DNA from: Lactuca virosa
Taxonomy: Eukaryota > Streptophyta > Magnoliopsida > Asterales > Asteraceae
DNA: 64,000 nt
Direction: 5' to 3'
Assembly: GCA_928212115.1 (NCBI GenBank)
Contig: CAKMRJ010005523.1
Span: forward strand, 242,660,016-242,724,015
Shown here: positions 34,691 through 48,024 of the stretch, in pieces
How positions within the stretch are numbered: position 1 is the first letter of the stretch
How the letters are laid out: each line of letters starts with the position of its first letter
The notes under the pieces: model-generated
What the model was told of the DNA's origin: nothing
Seen by the model: only the letters and a program-made list of their open reading frames with translations
Database searches by the model: none
Made by a program: the position numbers and the translations under genes

Positions 34691-35880
34691 TAAAAACTAC
34701 TTCAAGGTTGAAGCATTATTGATTTGAAGGGATATGCTCATCGAGTACATCTTTCCTATTATCCATTTAAGAAAGATTCCATAGCAAATGAGCTATTCCC
34801 AATAGAGAACAAAGAGAAGCTAGATTTTTGAAAGTGTGTGAGGAGGTGGGAGGGGATTTCCATTTAACCTAATTGAGAAAGATTAAAGAATTTGATTCAA
34901 TATTTAATTATTAATTCAATTTTAAATTGAGGCTAGGATCCATATATACGATTCGTAATATGAAGATGTATGTTGTAATCACATCACAAATCTATATTAG
35001 GTAGGTAAAGCACTTTACCAAATCCAATCATAATGAGACTCCAAGATCTCTTGAGATTCATTGAACTATCAGTGGTGTTTTAATCTCAGATTATGCTCTT
35101 CCATTTGTGATTGGGATATCGAGAATCACAAACAAGATGTGAAAAACCATGCAAACCAGCTAGACACTCTCATTCTCATTTATGATCTCACATTGACGTG
35201 TCGGTTAACCACACCTGCTCTATCAACAATATTAAACCTAATTCGTCTCACCATTTCTGCCTTGTAGTCCCAAATTAGTGTGTCGGTTAACCACATACAC
35301 TCCACTAACGACTCACAAAGGATGATGTGCATTTCCATGGATTAGCATACAAGTTCACATTATTCCTAAGTAACTAGAGTGAGATTTTATGTATATTCTA
35401 GTACTTTATGCTAAACTTTTAACTTGATTAATTTCCGATCAAAACCCTCTCAGACAACAACAATCCACTACACAAAGAAGCAGTGAGTGAAAAGAACACT
35501 CAATCAACGGTCACTCTATGTTATACTTTTATCTTGATTACTCTTGATTCGACTTACTTATTTTTTTACATATAATATTATATATTCTTCGAAATATATG
35601 TAAGGATGTATTTTAAAACCTTTGAAGAATCCAAGGTTTAAATTTAATTATCTTAATTAACCTTTAATTAAATAATATTTAAACCATTTAATATTTAATA
35701 ATTATTTTTAATTAAACTTTTAATTAATTAAAATTAAATCTTTTAGGAATTAAACAATTATGTTAACTAAACATTTAATTAAATAATATTAATTATTATT
35801 CCTTCAATTTTGAATTTAGGATTTATCGAATTACCTAGTTTAAAAGTATGATTTTAAGAGATTAAAATAACTATAGTTAA

Positions 35881-36362
35881 CTAGTAATTATCCAACCAAT
35901 TCAAAAAAGGCAACAAAATCTGAGACAACTGTGGAGGGTAGGGCGCGGCGTGCCAAGACACGGGCACGACGTGCTTGATGAACATTCAACTAGTTTCTCA
36001 GTTTTTAGTCTATCGGTTTTTCACCAATACGTATGATGTGAAATGAACTCCGACCACTTGCTCTAAGAGTGTGCTTCTGCGCTGGAGAGGATCTACGAGG
36101 TCACAACAAACAAGGCCGTTAGAGCCGCCACAGGGACTGTGCCCCGGGAGCGGACTCCGACGATCAAGTTAGATAAGCTGGTAGATTTGAGATGGTTCTC
36201 TTTAGCTGGAGAGAACCATCTTGGTGGTGGTGGTGGTGTATAGAGGCTGACGGCGGCGGGTGGCGGCTGAGCCATCCGGCCGGAGTATAGTGTGGTGGCT
36301 GAGCCCCAAGGGAAAAGTACTTCTCCCTGGAGGAGACACTATTCTATTCATAAAGGACAATT
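35881..36362. other. Unassigned GC-richer repeat DNA with a paired palindrome
   Basis: Base composition changes sharply from the AT-rich relic. The pair GCGCGGCGTGC / GCACGACGTGC is at 35943-35953 and 35964-35974. A Pro-rich - strand frame (36275-36093) is short and unsupported. It may be part of another LTR, but no termini were found. Confidence 0.45.
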
Positions 36363-36720
36363 AGGTCAGGCATGGGCCAGCCCAATTCAGGCCCATCTAG
36401 CAAGGAGTTAGGCAAAGCCACCCGGAGGCTCCAGGCGAGGCTGGCGGGCGCGCACCAGGCGAGGCTGGCAGACGCGCATCAGGAAAGGCCGACAAGGGAA
36501 CACAAGGCAAGGCTGTCAAAGGAAGTCTCCAGCAAGGCTGGCGTGCCAGAGTTGTCTAGGTCATGCTAATGGACCATAAGTCATCAAGTCCCCCTTGTCC
36601 GATGTTATTGGTATGCGGCCAATGACATTGGATTGGGCTTAGTCATATAAGTCGTGTGTCATCAAGTCCTCCTAGTCCGATGTGACTGGATTACTGACAA
36701 TCGGATCGGACTAAACAAAG
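36363..36720. repeat. Short irregular repeats (AGGC(G/A)AGGCTGGC and TCATCAAGTC units)
   Basis: AGGCGAGGCTGGC-type units recur several times between 36435 and 36545. Further right, TCATCAAGTCC.CCT.GTCCGATG occurs twice about 77 bp apart (36583 and 36660). There is no coding support. Confidence 0.6.
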
Positions 36721-37439
36721 CACCGATGCATCAAAAGATAAAAAGAATGACCGAACCTCACCCACGGGAGCCGTGGAGTTGAGATAAGCCAAACATGGGC
36801 TTATGCTGCTTGAGGTGAGTTGATACTCCTTCATTGAGAGGGGTGTGATCCGGTCGGTGATGCAATGTAATTGTTGCTACGATTATGCAGAGCAAAGCTG
36901 GTAATAATGTTATTGCGGTGCAGGGCTGTTATATGATTGTACGACATGGATGTCGCGGCGTTTCTATCGTCTTGGGGTAATTTCATCGAGAATTATCTTC
37001 ATATTGTATTTTGCGGGAGCATTGATAACCATTCTGAAGGTGTTTTTTGCTCGAGCTATACCTAGCTGGATTCCCCCCAGTCTGATGTGGGTAGCGTAGG
37101 TAGCAGTATCAGACTATGGTGCACATGGAAAGGTTGTTATAAGAATACACAATAAGGTTGATTCCATGATAATAGACAACCAGACTGTTGTCAAGATTCA
37201 GACAACATAGATGTTGATGGATTATAGGTGACAGTGTGCTGTTGATAGCGTTCTTTTTGAAGAGTAACCTTGCTATAGCAAGATGTAATGTAGGAAACGC
37301 CTTATTGATCATCCGAGCATAGGAAAACCATGTTGATTATAAGAGAAGAGACACCAAATACGGTGTTAAGCATGATGTAAACTTATGATGCGCGACTTAC
37401 GATGCACGACAATACGCGACTTATGTTGCGCGGCTTAGA
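36721..37439. other. No recognisable feature
   Basis: Intermediate GC content, no frame over about 70 codons with family features, no termini. It is probably part of the same unidentified retroelement as its surroundings. Confidence 0.4.
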
Positions 37440-38050
37440 AGAATAATTCGAGCTTAGCGACCAACGGTCATGGAGATATCACGCGAGAGAGCATTGAGTG
37501 GAATAGATCGGGCTTAGCTGGCAGCGATCGTAGATACATCACATGGGAGAGCATCGTGTGGAGTGGATCAGTCCTAGATGCCAGCAATCGTAGATACATC
37601 ACGTGGGAAAGCGTTGCGTGGAATGGATTGGGCTTAGCTGCCAGTGATCGTAGATACATCATGTGGGAAAGCATCGCGTGGAATGGATCGGTCTTAACTG
37701 CCAGCGATCATGGATGCATCACACAGGAGAGCATATCGTGGAATGGATCAGGCTTACCTGCCAGCTATGGTACATCACGCGGGAGAGTATATCGTGTGGA
37801 ATGGATCGGGCTTTGCTGCCAGCGATCGTAGGTACATCACGCGAGAGAGCATCGCGTGGAATGGATCAGGCTTTGCTGCCGACGATCATAGGTACATCAC
37901 GTGGGAGAGAATCACATGGAATGGATCGGGCTTTGTTTCCAGCAATCATAGGCACATCACGCGAGATAGCATCATGTGGAATGGATCGGGCTTTGTTACC
38001 AACGATCGTAGGTACATCATGTGGGAGAGCATTGCATGGAATCATATAGG
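37440..38050. repeat. 60-bp minisatellite, about 10 units
   Basis: A unit containing GAATGGATCGGGCTT, GCCAGCGATCGTA and ACATCACG.G.GAGAGCAT repeats from about 37440 to 38050 with a very regular 60-bp step. Because 60 is divisible by three and the unit lacks stops in several frames, overlapping long frames appear on both strands (for example 37663-38049, 37710-38096 and, on -, 37674-37468, each with a 20-residue period). These are products of the periodicity, not genes. Confidence 0.9.
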
Positions 38051-38099
38051 CAAAGGTTACAATCCTTTGAGCCTCGTTGGCGGGGCATACTGTTGATAG

Positions 38100-38520
38100 A
38101 GTCAGGATGAGAAGACGAGCGACTCAAGGCAAGGATGATGGACCTTGCAAGCGGAGCTTGCCGCAATAATGGAGTTGGGCTGAGAAGCCAGGCGACTCAA
38201 GGAAAGGATTTTGGGCCTTGCATGCGGAGCTTGACGCTATAATAGAGTCAGGCTGAGAACCATGCAACTCGAGGCAAGGATATGGGACCTTGCATGCAGA
38301 GCTTGCCACTATAATAGATTCGAGTTGAGAAGCCAGACGACTCAAGGCAAAAGTACTGAACCTTTGCGAGTTGGGCTTGCCTTTGTAATGGAGTCGGGCT
38401 GAGAAGCCAAGCGACTCAAGGCAAGGATACTGGACCTTGCATGCGGTGCTTGCCGCTATAATAGAGTCGAGCTAAGAAGCCAGACCCCTCATGGAAAAGG
38501 TGCTGAACTTTGCAGGTTTG
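38100..38520. repeat. ~73-bp minisatellite, about 5.5 units
   Basis: Units start GACTCAAGGCAAGG at about 38121, 38194, 38265, 38339, 38413 and 38483. Each has GGACCTTGCATGCGGAGCTTGC and GAGTCGGGCTGAGAAGCC. It is separate in sequence from the adjacent 60-bp array. Confidence 0.88.
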
Positions 38521-39236
38521 GGAGTAGCGGCCGACAGTCTATGTGTCCGGTCTAGGTTATCAAAAGTAGCTGAAGTGTAATGACACCTGATGCTTTGCCG
38601 TATCATTAGTTGTAGTGATGATTGATGCCTCGTCTTTTAATGACTTTGTCGAGAGCTATGCAACGAGGATACAGAGAGCAGGGCTGTGGAGTTGTTGTCA
38701 GGAGGTGTGTAGTGGGACTGCTGTCGAAAGTTGAGCAACATGGCCGCTGAAGGTTGGGCAGCGAGCTGCTAGCGATAGACGAGCAAGATGACTACTAAGA
38801 GTTGGGTCATGATGCTGATCTTTCAATCTTATGTCACCTCGGGAATGTACTATCATGTATAATATAAGCTCTTCATGTATTTTAACTCTGCCTCTTTGGA
38901 ATGAATATCACTTCTGCATAGTGTCGTGCTAACCCCTCTACTCCCCCTTTTTAGAAAGTGTGAGGATTAAGAACAAATTGATGTATGATATTGGCTTGCT
39001 GCTTGCGCGTTCGAGCCTTATTCGTTTGTACATGTTTGCAAGTCCCATGCTCATGTCTTACAAACCGAGCTTTGCTCCGTCGGCAAGCTCTGAGTGTCGC
39101 GATCTGAAAAGACAACACAATCAGATTTGATAATTAGTATACTTTCTTGAAATAATAAACTGATTAAAATTGCGATAATCTTGAAATGCTTCGTGAGTAG
39201 CAGTAGCAATAATGCACTACTCTTCACCCTCCCCTT
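38521..39236. other. No recognisable feature
   Basis: Noncoding. It has a few short repeats of GAGCAAC/GAGCAAG type and no gene or element end that I can support. Confidence 0.4.
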
Positions 39237-39480
39237 TTCTCCTCCAGTTCATCAGCTCACCAGAATCTTCTTTTGGCATCGGCATTGTGTCATCAACGAA
39301 ACCCATCTTGTTTGTGGCAAACAATGCATTCGTCATCTCGTTTTGCCAGTCACTGTAATTTCTGTCATGGAGTAAATTTTCTTCAACGAAATTTTGGCCT
39401 GGATGATCAGCAAGAGTGAGGAAGAATGGAGACGTGATATCAATGGACGTCTTTGATGAAGACGCATCAGCAGGGCTCTC
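39237..39480 (-). pseudogene. Copia Gag N-terminal fragment
   Basis: The - strand reads SPFFLTLADHPGQNFVEENL, RNYSDWQNEMTNALFATNKM and GFVDDTMPMPKEDSGELMNW, the head of a copia-type Gag. This is a family distinct from the copia element at 23781-31530. A stop lies at 39237-39239 and the original start codon is not visible. It lies just inside a primer binding site, as expected. Confidence 0.8.
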
Positions 39481-39503
39481 ATGGCTTAGGGTTTCCAGAC
39501 CTA

Positions 39504-39514
39504 CTTTGATACCA
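39504..39514 (-). other. Primer binding site of the copia fragment
   Basis: The - strand reads TGGTATCAAAG, a common plant copia primer site, directly next to TGTGAAATT, the LTR edge. Confidence 0.75.
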
Positions 39515-39700
39515 TGTGAAATTGACTAAGAATTATGGAAGTGTCGTATTATTCTTAGGCTCTAGAAACCAATTACAATAGTTTATAAAATAAGCTAAAG
39601 ATAACGACAAATTTGAAAAAGAGATAAACATATATCTAAACAATAAGAATTTGAAGATAACGACTCCAACATGAAGTTTCGTTCGTTAGCTTAAAAAAAT
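39515..39700 (-). repeat. 5' LTR (partial) of the copia fragment
   Basis: Starts TGTGAAATTGACTAAG next to the primer site. No second LTR was found. The outer end is lost near 39700, where different repeat DNA starts. Confidence 0.55.
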
Positions 39701-39960
39701 AAAAAAGAAATCTTACTTTATTTTTATGTACATGTTAGTATAAATTCGAGTTTCTCTACTTGTTAACGTAAATTTTACTCATTTTCCGTGCTTATTTTTA
39801 TGTACGTTTCCTACATATGAATTTGATTACATATAATACGTTTTCATTTGGCAATATAAATTAGAGTTAGTCAGTGGTACCGACTGCTTCCACCAACATT
39901 TGCGACCCTTCAACTTTGTGAAATGACACTTTTCAGCCCTCTACTTTGTAAAATGTTGAT
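39700..39960. repeat. Left arm of a diverged inverted repeat
   Basis: The segment TTATTTTTATGTACGTTTCCTACATATGAATTTG...ATACGTTTT is the approximate reverse complement of 42780-42950. CTTCAACTTTGTGAAATG and CTACTTTGTAAAATG correspond to 43190-43240 inverted. No protein was seen between the arms. Confidence 0.55.
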
Positions 39961-40024
39961 TTCAGTCACTCGACTTAGATTTTCTAAAATTACCACCCCT
40001 CACCTTTATCAAATGTCACTTAGA

Positions 40025-40053
40025 CCCCCCCCCCCCCCCCCCCCCCCCCCCCC
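40025..40053. repeat. Poly(C) run, 29 bases
   Basis: An uninterrupted C homopolymer. Its length may be inexact in the assembly. Confidence 0.85.
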
Positions 40054-40462
40054 GCGACTTTCTAAACTTTTGTGTTTATCCCATCCACCGACTGTTTTTT
40101 CATGTGGTACCGACCTTGTATATTTATCTACCAACAAATGCAACAATACCTAACTTTTATCAATACAATCATCAAAATTCAATTTACAAAATGTTTTGAC
40201 ACCGCCACAACACACGACATGCAAAATACTAGTTTAATAAAATACATAACCTTCGAGTATCTTCACGGGTTGTTGGGGATCCCTTGGCAATCCAAATTAC
40301 CACCTTAGCAACCAAAATATATCAAAATAGATATCAAATACTTGCTCTGATAAACAGATATAAAATTCAACAGTATAATGGATAAAAAATTAGGATGCAA
40401 AAATACGATAACAAATATCTAATAATAGGAGCAACATATACCAAAATACAACCAATATAAAT

Positions 40463-41020
40463 GTCAACCAAATACTCTTACGAGACACAAACATTTGACA
40501 TGATTTCATAGTCGGGGGATTAAGAACTCATATATTATTTAGTGCTTTTAATTTATTATTATTATTATTATTATTTTTATTTTTGTCAACAAATACTCTT
40601 ACGAGACAAACATTTGACATGATTTCATAGTCGGGATTAAGAACTCACACATTATTAATTTATTGTTTTTAATTTTTTTTATTTATTTATTTTTAAACGG
40701 CAAATCTATATTTTTAAACTACTCATAAATCTCCACCTATGTCCATCACGGAACTAGAACTCTCGGCCGCAAGAAGAGAGGACAACACCATATACCGCTG
40801 GGCTAAAAGCCCTTTGGTGTTTTTAAACATTTATTTAACAAATAAACATTTATTTAACAAAAAAGGTTTTTGCTATACAGATTGTTATCATTTTCAAATG
40901 TATTTTTTTAATCAAATAATTTATTCTTCATTTTAAACATTTATTTAACAAAAAGGTTTTTGCCATACAGATCGTTATCATTTTCAAAAGTATTTTTTAA
41001 TTAAATAATTTATTCTTCAT
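40463..41020. repeat. Two short local duplications
   Basis: AAATACTCTTACGAGACA..CATTTGACATGATTTCATAGTCGG occurs at 40470 and 40591. AACATTTATTTAACAAAAA.GGTTTTTGC.ATACAGAT occurs at 40842 and 40936. Both are near-identical neighbours and noncoding. Confidence 0.8.
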
Positions 41021-41111
41021 TTAAGATAAATGTATCATCAAGCTATTTCATATTATTTATTATTTATAAAAATGCCATATTTCAAAAATATATAAGTTGA
41101 TAAAAATTCCA

Positions 41112-41121
41112 TTTGTGCAAT

Positions 41122-41177
<56 letters not shown>
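41112..41177. repeat. (TA)n microsatellite
   Basis: A nearly pure TA tract. Confidence 0.9.
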
Positions 41178-41183
<6 letters not shown>

Positions 41184-41734
41184 CTGTGTGATAATAATGT
41201 TTTATAATATTAAAGGTTATGTTTTGCAAATTTGCTGAAAAGTTAGCTGGTAACTAAAAAATTAATTGATAAAAAAATAATGTTTGATAAAAACTAATTG
41301 ATAAATTAGTTGAAAGATATAAAATCACATAAAAAATGCATTTTGAAAAATATGTTTTTTATAATTAATTAAAGGTATATTTGAAAAAAATTTAAAAAGC
41401 TTCTGAAAAACTACTCAATGTATATTTTTTAAAAAAAACTAGCTTATTTGCTATTTTTTAATTTGTCAAACATGACAATTTAAAAAAACAAAAAAATTAA
41501 GTTAGTTGTTGTGCGTCAAACACAACCTACATTCAAATTATCCAGCTCATTTTACTCAAACGGTCACACTCAATAAAGATATTCACATTGTCTATCTAAC
41601 AATTTTTATAAAGATATTGACATTGTGTATTTAATCATATAATTTGCTATTAATAAACTTAATATTAATAGTATTATAAAGATATTTTGATATTAATAAG
41701 TCTAATCTTAAAATTATTATTGACATTTAGTTTT

Positions 41735-41900
41735 GACAAAACTACATAAATGGTCCATATACCAAAGATCACAAATTCAGTCTTTACTAATTTTTTTACG
41801 AATATGGTTCATATGGTTTCCAAAACTTGCATGAATGTTACTTTCTACTAACATCGTTAGTTTTCGTCCTTTAGTGCGAGGGTAATTTAGTATTTTCATG
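41735..41900. repeat. Half of a MITE related to 43284-43521
   Basis: Starts ACAAAACTACATAAATGGTCC like the MITE end downstream and contains its TTAGT..CAAACTTAGT-type interior. It is cut by the LTR fragment that follows. Confidence 0.55.
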
Positions 41901-41914
41901 TAGACTAAGGTTAG

Positions 41915-42586
41915 ACCATGTATGTTTTGATAGGATTGTTGTAGCATCTGTTGCATGCCATTGAGTTGTGGTTTAGCTGATTTTGAGAGTCAGGTAAGTC
42001 TTCTCACTATACTATGTAGGATGTTATTATCTTAGTGATACTTGCATTGAAGACAAGGTGGTGGCCCCTGAAATGTGTATGAAAGACTAGGTGGTGGCTC
42101 ATGGCAATTGTATGCAAGACTAGGGTCAGGCCCCAACATTTATATATATGTTGTTAGTTGTCTTTGTGATGCTTGCAAGGAAGACCATGAGGTGGCTCTT
42201 AACACTTATACATAAAACTAGGATTTGGCTCCTAATGTGACAAGGAAAAGACCATGATTGGCTTATGGCTGATAGTGACAGTAAGACTATGGATGACTCA
42301 TATCATTCCATATCTTATGTATGCATGGTATGTGGTATTTTGGGGAACTCACTAAGTTTTATGCTTACGGTTTTGTGGTTTAAACATTTTCAGGTACTTC
42401 CAATTTCAAAGGGAAGGGTCCGACTTGACTACACCACATCCCCTGATGACTTTTTCCGCATTGATTACTTTTGATATACTCTGATGTTTGAAAATACATT
42501 TTAAATTGTTTTGTTTGGAACAATTGATTATATGATTTGATGGTTTAAAACAAAAAATTTTATTGGAATTTTTTTAGGACGTTACA
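41915..42586 (+). repeat. Ty3/gypsy LTR fragment, + orientation
   Basis: Its last 200 bp are the reverse complement of the start of the LTR at 21764 (GACTTTTTCCGCATTGATTAC, AGGGAAGGGTCCGACTTGAC), ending GGACGTTACA. It contains a series of AAGAC.A.G.GGTGGCTC repeats. The 5' end is lost. Confidence 0.8.
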
Positions 42587-42599
42587 AATTTAAACCGCA

Positions 42600-43260
42600 A
42601 CGTGTGTAAAAAAAATAAGTAAGTATTTAAAAATAATAATACCGAATGAAAGTTCTAAATTTACGTTGAATACGTCGAAATGTTACCAACTTGAATTTAT
42701 AACAACACATGCATAACATAAACACGTAAAAAATTAGTCTTTTTATTTAATAAACAAAATTTATTATATGTGACGCGATTCATACGTAGGAAACATATAT
42801 AAAATTAAGCATACAAAAACGTAAAAAAAAATTATATAGAAACATAGATAAACTTGAATATAATACGTTTTTATAAAACGAAAGATATTATATGCGATCC
42901 GACTCATGCGTAGGAAATGTACATAAAATTAAGCACGAAAACATAAAAAAAATTACGTCAAAATGTAGACAAACTCGAATTTAAACTGACGCGTGCATAA
43001 AAAATAAATACTACGTTTTTTAAAAAAAAATAAGGAAGTTTTAAATTTACGTCGAAACGTTGACCACCTTTAATTTATACCGACAAATATATAAAAACAA
43101 ACACATAAAAATATATTTTTTAGGTCAACGAACGAAATTTATTTTGGAAAATCAAACTATATATATTTCGGACGATAAACACAAAGGTTTAGAAGTTGAA
43201 GGGGTGAAAATAACATTTTACAAAGTTAGAAGTGAAAGGTCTAAATTGTGGAAAAGCCAT
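42600..43260. repeat. Right arm of the inverted repeat, internally repeated
   Basis: Two direct copies of AT..GCGAT.C.A..CATACGTAGGAAA..TA.ATAAAATTAAGCA (42775 and 42890). It is the inverted counterpart of 39700-39960. The short frame at 43060-43284 has no supporting features. Confidence 0.55.
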
Positions 43261-43283
43261 AGACTCATTAACATAAAATATTA

Positions 43284-43521
43284 ACAAAATTACATAAATG
43301 GTCCATATGGTTTACTTATTGTCACAAACTCAGTCCCTATTACATGAAATGACCAAGTCACTCTCACAATGACAAACAAAAATTAACAGTGCTAGCAAAA
43401 ATGACCATTCACACAAGTTTTGGAAACCACAAAGATCAGAGATCATGTTCGTCAAAAGAAATTAGCAAGGACTAAGTTTGTGACTTTTGGTAAAAAACAG
43501 GGACCATTTATGTTGTTTTGT
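43284..43521. mobile_element. MITE-like inverted-repeat element (238 bp)
   Basis: Ends ACAAAATTACATAAATGGTCC and its inverted partner GGACCATTTATGTTGTTTTGT. The interior is also roughly symmetrical (CAAACTCAGTCCCTATTA vs AAGGACTAAGTTTGTG). I could not fix a target duplication. It lies ~280 bp upstream of the host gene start. Confidence 0.7.
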
Positions 43522-43738
43522 CTTGTGTTTTAAACAATTTAATTTTCAAAAATAGTTATTTCATTCATATATTCTAAGAAGATAAAGTTAATATATTAAA
43601 ACGTTAAAGTCAAAAATAATACTAATAAAAAAACGAAATTAAAAATGGAAAGTTCATTACATATTGGAGAGGTTCAAATAAAAATTTGATGACTGATATT
43701 AGGGGTATAGTTGGAAATTGAGGGTGCATTACATTGCC

Positions 43739-43744
43739 TATAAA
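43739..43744 (+). promoter_or_regulatory. TATA box of the NUDT3-like gene
   Basis: TATAAA lies 60 bp before the ATG at 43804 in a region with no other gene. A transcription start near 43770 and a leader of ~35 bases, rich in AAAGC repeats, are inferred. Confidence 0.55.
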
Positions 43745-43803
43745 TTCAGGTTAATCGTATTGAAATTAAGCACACAATAAACAAAGCAAAGCAAAGTAAA
43801 ACA

Positions 43804-44533
43804 ATGGGCGATCGCGATGAGCTACATGAAGAAGGACGCTTTAACATCTGCACTAAAGCCGGTCTGAAAACTGGTATTTCAAAACCCAGGTCAGATTTGT
43901 TGCTAAATTAATAATCTTTTGATCAGTTTTTCGTTTTTGAAAGTAACCCCATGCATGTCAAAATAGCTAGCATGACGTGATCACAGTTTTCTATCGTGAG
44001 CTAAACATTTTGGTTCGGGTTTCGTTACTCGTTAATAAGAAACTGAGAAAAGGGAATGATTCTCAACTTTAATAGTTGTATGCTGGGGTTTGGATTACAG
44101 ACTATAAGAACGTTAGACATGTTCTTCATGACAGACAACGACGATGAATCTGTAAAATACTCCATATATATCAAGTTTAAATTTTATAACTCATACGTTT
44201 GACATTATTTTTTTCAACACTGTCCGGCACAGTTATATTTCTTATTTACTTAACTTTTTTTGGGTAGGTTTCCAGTTCTTAAACACTTTATAATATAAAC
44301 TGTTTGATATGAAGTTTCATGGGATATTTATTCAATGATCAAACATTGTACAGAAGCGTCATCCACAAACATGGGGATTATCACCGAGGTGTTCATGTAT
44401 GGATTTTTGCTGAAAGTACACAACAACTACTTCTACAAAAACGTGTGGATCACCAGCATTCATCGTCTGGATTATGGGATATCTCTAGTGCAGGTCATGT
44501 ATCTGCGGGAGATACGCCCCTTATCACTGCGAG
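43804..44533 (+). pseudogene. NUDT3: NUDT3-like exons 1-2: start and front of the Nudix domain
   Basis: Exon 1 (86 bases) starts at ATG 43804, the first in-frame ATG after the TATA box, and reads FNICTKAGLKTGISKPR. Exon 2 (180 bases) continues HGDYHRGVHVWIFAESTQQL and GLWDISSAGHVSAGDTPLIT, the front half of the Nudix box. The WD.SSAGH..AGD pattern is the NUDT3 hallmark. Both donors are GT. The next coding bases are 7.3 kb away. A cytosolic enzyme acting on nucleoside-diphosphate-linked compounds is the family expectation. Confidence 0.9.
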
Positions 44534-46654
<2,121 letters not shown>

Positions 46655-46688
46655 TGAATACTCCAAGTGATCTGGTAGTGCCTTCAGC

Positions 46689-47444
46689 TCAGTTTTTGTG
46701 TTCTGCATGCTGAACAGTGAGGGGACTCGTCGAGTCCTGGGCAGAATTCACGATATCTCGGGATTCTTCAAATGGACTCGGCGAGTAGGTCGTGTCTACT
46801 CGGCGAGTCGGCTGTTCAGTGGTCTTTATTAATTCATTATAATCAGCTTCTTCCAGCAGTTTCTCTATTTCCAGTAGGTCTTTTTCAGCATCAAGTTCTT
46901 CATCAAAGGCGATGGTGGACTTGTTTGGTTCTTCATTGTTCCATTCCTCCATTAATTCATCCAACATATCAATTGAAAATGTCGTGTCATCACTGTTCCT
47001 TGCATGCTTCATGGCTTGATCAACCCCGAAAGTGACTGATTCATCTCCCACCCGTATAGTAAGTTTTGAATCTCGCATGTCCACTATAGCGCTTGCGGTG
47101 TTAAGGAAAGGTCTTCCAAGGATGATCGGGACTTGAGGATCCGCTTCCATGTCCAAAATTATAAAATCCGCTGGGAACACGAATTTATCCACCTTTACCA
47201 AAAGATCTTCACAAATTCCTCGTGGGAATGTAACCGTTTTGTTTGCTAAGTGGATTGCCATGCGAATGGGTCTAGGCTCGGGGAGATCTAACTTCTTGAA
47301 AAATGAATAAGGCATGAGGTTTACACTTGCCCCCGAATCAGCTAGTGCATATATGGTGGCCAAGTTTCCAAATTGACAAGGTAAGGTTAAACTTCCCGGT
47401 CCCCCTTCTTCTTCGGTAGCTTGTTCAACATGGCAGTTGAGCAA
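46689..47444 (-). pseudogene. Athila-like protease region
   Basis: 251 codons. The aspartic protease core reads ALADSGASVNLMPYSFFKKL with the active-site DSGA intact, then RMAIHLANKTVTFPRGICED and VPIILGRPFLNTASAIVDMR (the Leu-Gly-Arg-Pro-Phe-Leu motif). An acidic linker ends at a stop. One frame over, the - strand still reads LKALPDHLEYSF, the usual pre-RT linker, before the truncation. So there is one frameshift near 46700. Confidence 0.88.
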
Positions 47445-47806
47445 TTCTCATTAAGAACTACTTCACTCACTTCTTCCATCTTCCTTCTATTAGTTAGAAG
47501 CTCTTTGAGAAACTTGACGTATTTTGGCATTTGGGCAACCGCTTCTATGAATGGTATGTTGATTTGAAGAGCCTTTATGTGTTCTAGAAACTTCTGGAAG
47601 TCTTCTTCATTCTTTTCTTTCTTAGCTCTGGCTGGATATGGCAATGGAGGCTGAAATGGCTTTGCAGGAATCTGACTTTTCTGATTAGGCAGTGGACTCG
47701 ACGAGTCCATATTCTGGACTCGGCGAGTAGGGTCTGTGTCCAGTAGATTTTGACTTTGGCTCGGTTTTTCTGTATCCTCCTTTTTGTGACTGCTTGGGCT
47801 CTTCAT
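47387..47806 (-). pseudogene. Athila-like Gag-protease linker
   Basis: 139 codons in another frame: FQPPLPYPARAKKEKNEEDF, FLEHIKALQINIPFIEAVAQ and MPKYVKFLKELLTNRRKMEE. This conserved stretch precedes the protease in Athila-type polyproteins. It overlaps the protease frame, indicating one indel near 47400-47440. It contains the ACTCGACGAGT / ACTCGGCGAGT pair in coding sequence. Confidence 0.85.
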
Positions 47807-48024
47807 TCTGAATAGGCGATAGGGGGGTAATTATCTTCCCACTTCTAGTTGTCACAATATTTATATGTGCGCCTCGTGGGTTGTTTTCGGTTTTATTAGG
47901 GAGTTCTCCCGGTGATCTTTGATTGATTTGTTGAGCAAGTTGCCCCAGCTGTATCTCAATGTTGTGGATAGATGCTTGCTAATTCCTAAGCATTGTTCTT
48001 GTCTCTTGTATTGCAGCATCATGG

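Larger units (their letters stand above)
32756..35880 (-). mobile_element. Second Ty1/copia relic (pre-integrase to leader)
   Basis: Resembles 28030-29900 of the complete element: ATGCCACAAGCA at 32775, a protease/Gag region, and a leader with CGGTTAACCACAC motifs at 35198 and 35282. A Gag frame at 34504-34259 is still readable. LTRs, integrase core and RT are absent. An ~0.8 kb tandem duplication lengthens it. Only fragments are open. Confidence 0.78.

Noticed and set aside
36093..36275. Pro-rich 60-codon - strand frame
   Set aside because: It is short, low-complexity, in repeat DNA, and no homology is recognisable.
37468..38096. Three long repeat-containing frames that might be a 20-residue repeat protein
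   Set aside because: They result from the 60-bp periodicity without stops. Frames are open on both strands and there is no start context or conserved domain.
39181..39375. 64-codon + strand frame
   Set aside because: It is antisense to the copia Gag fragment at 39237-39480, which explains it.
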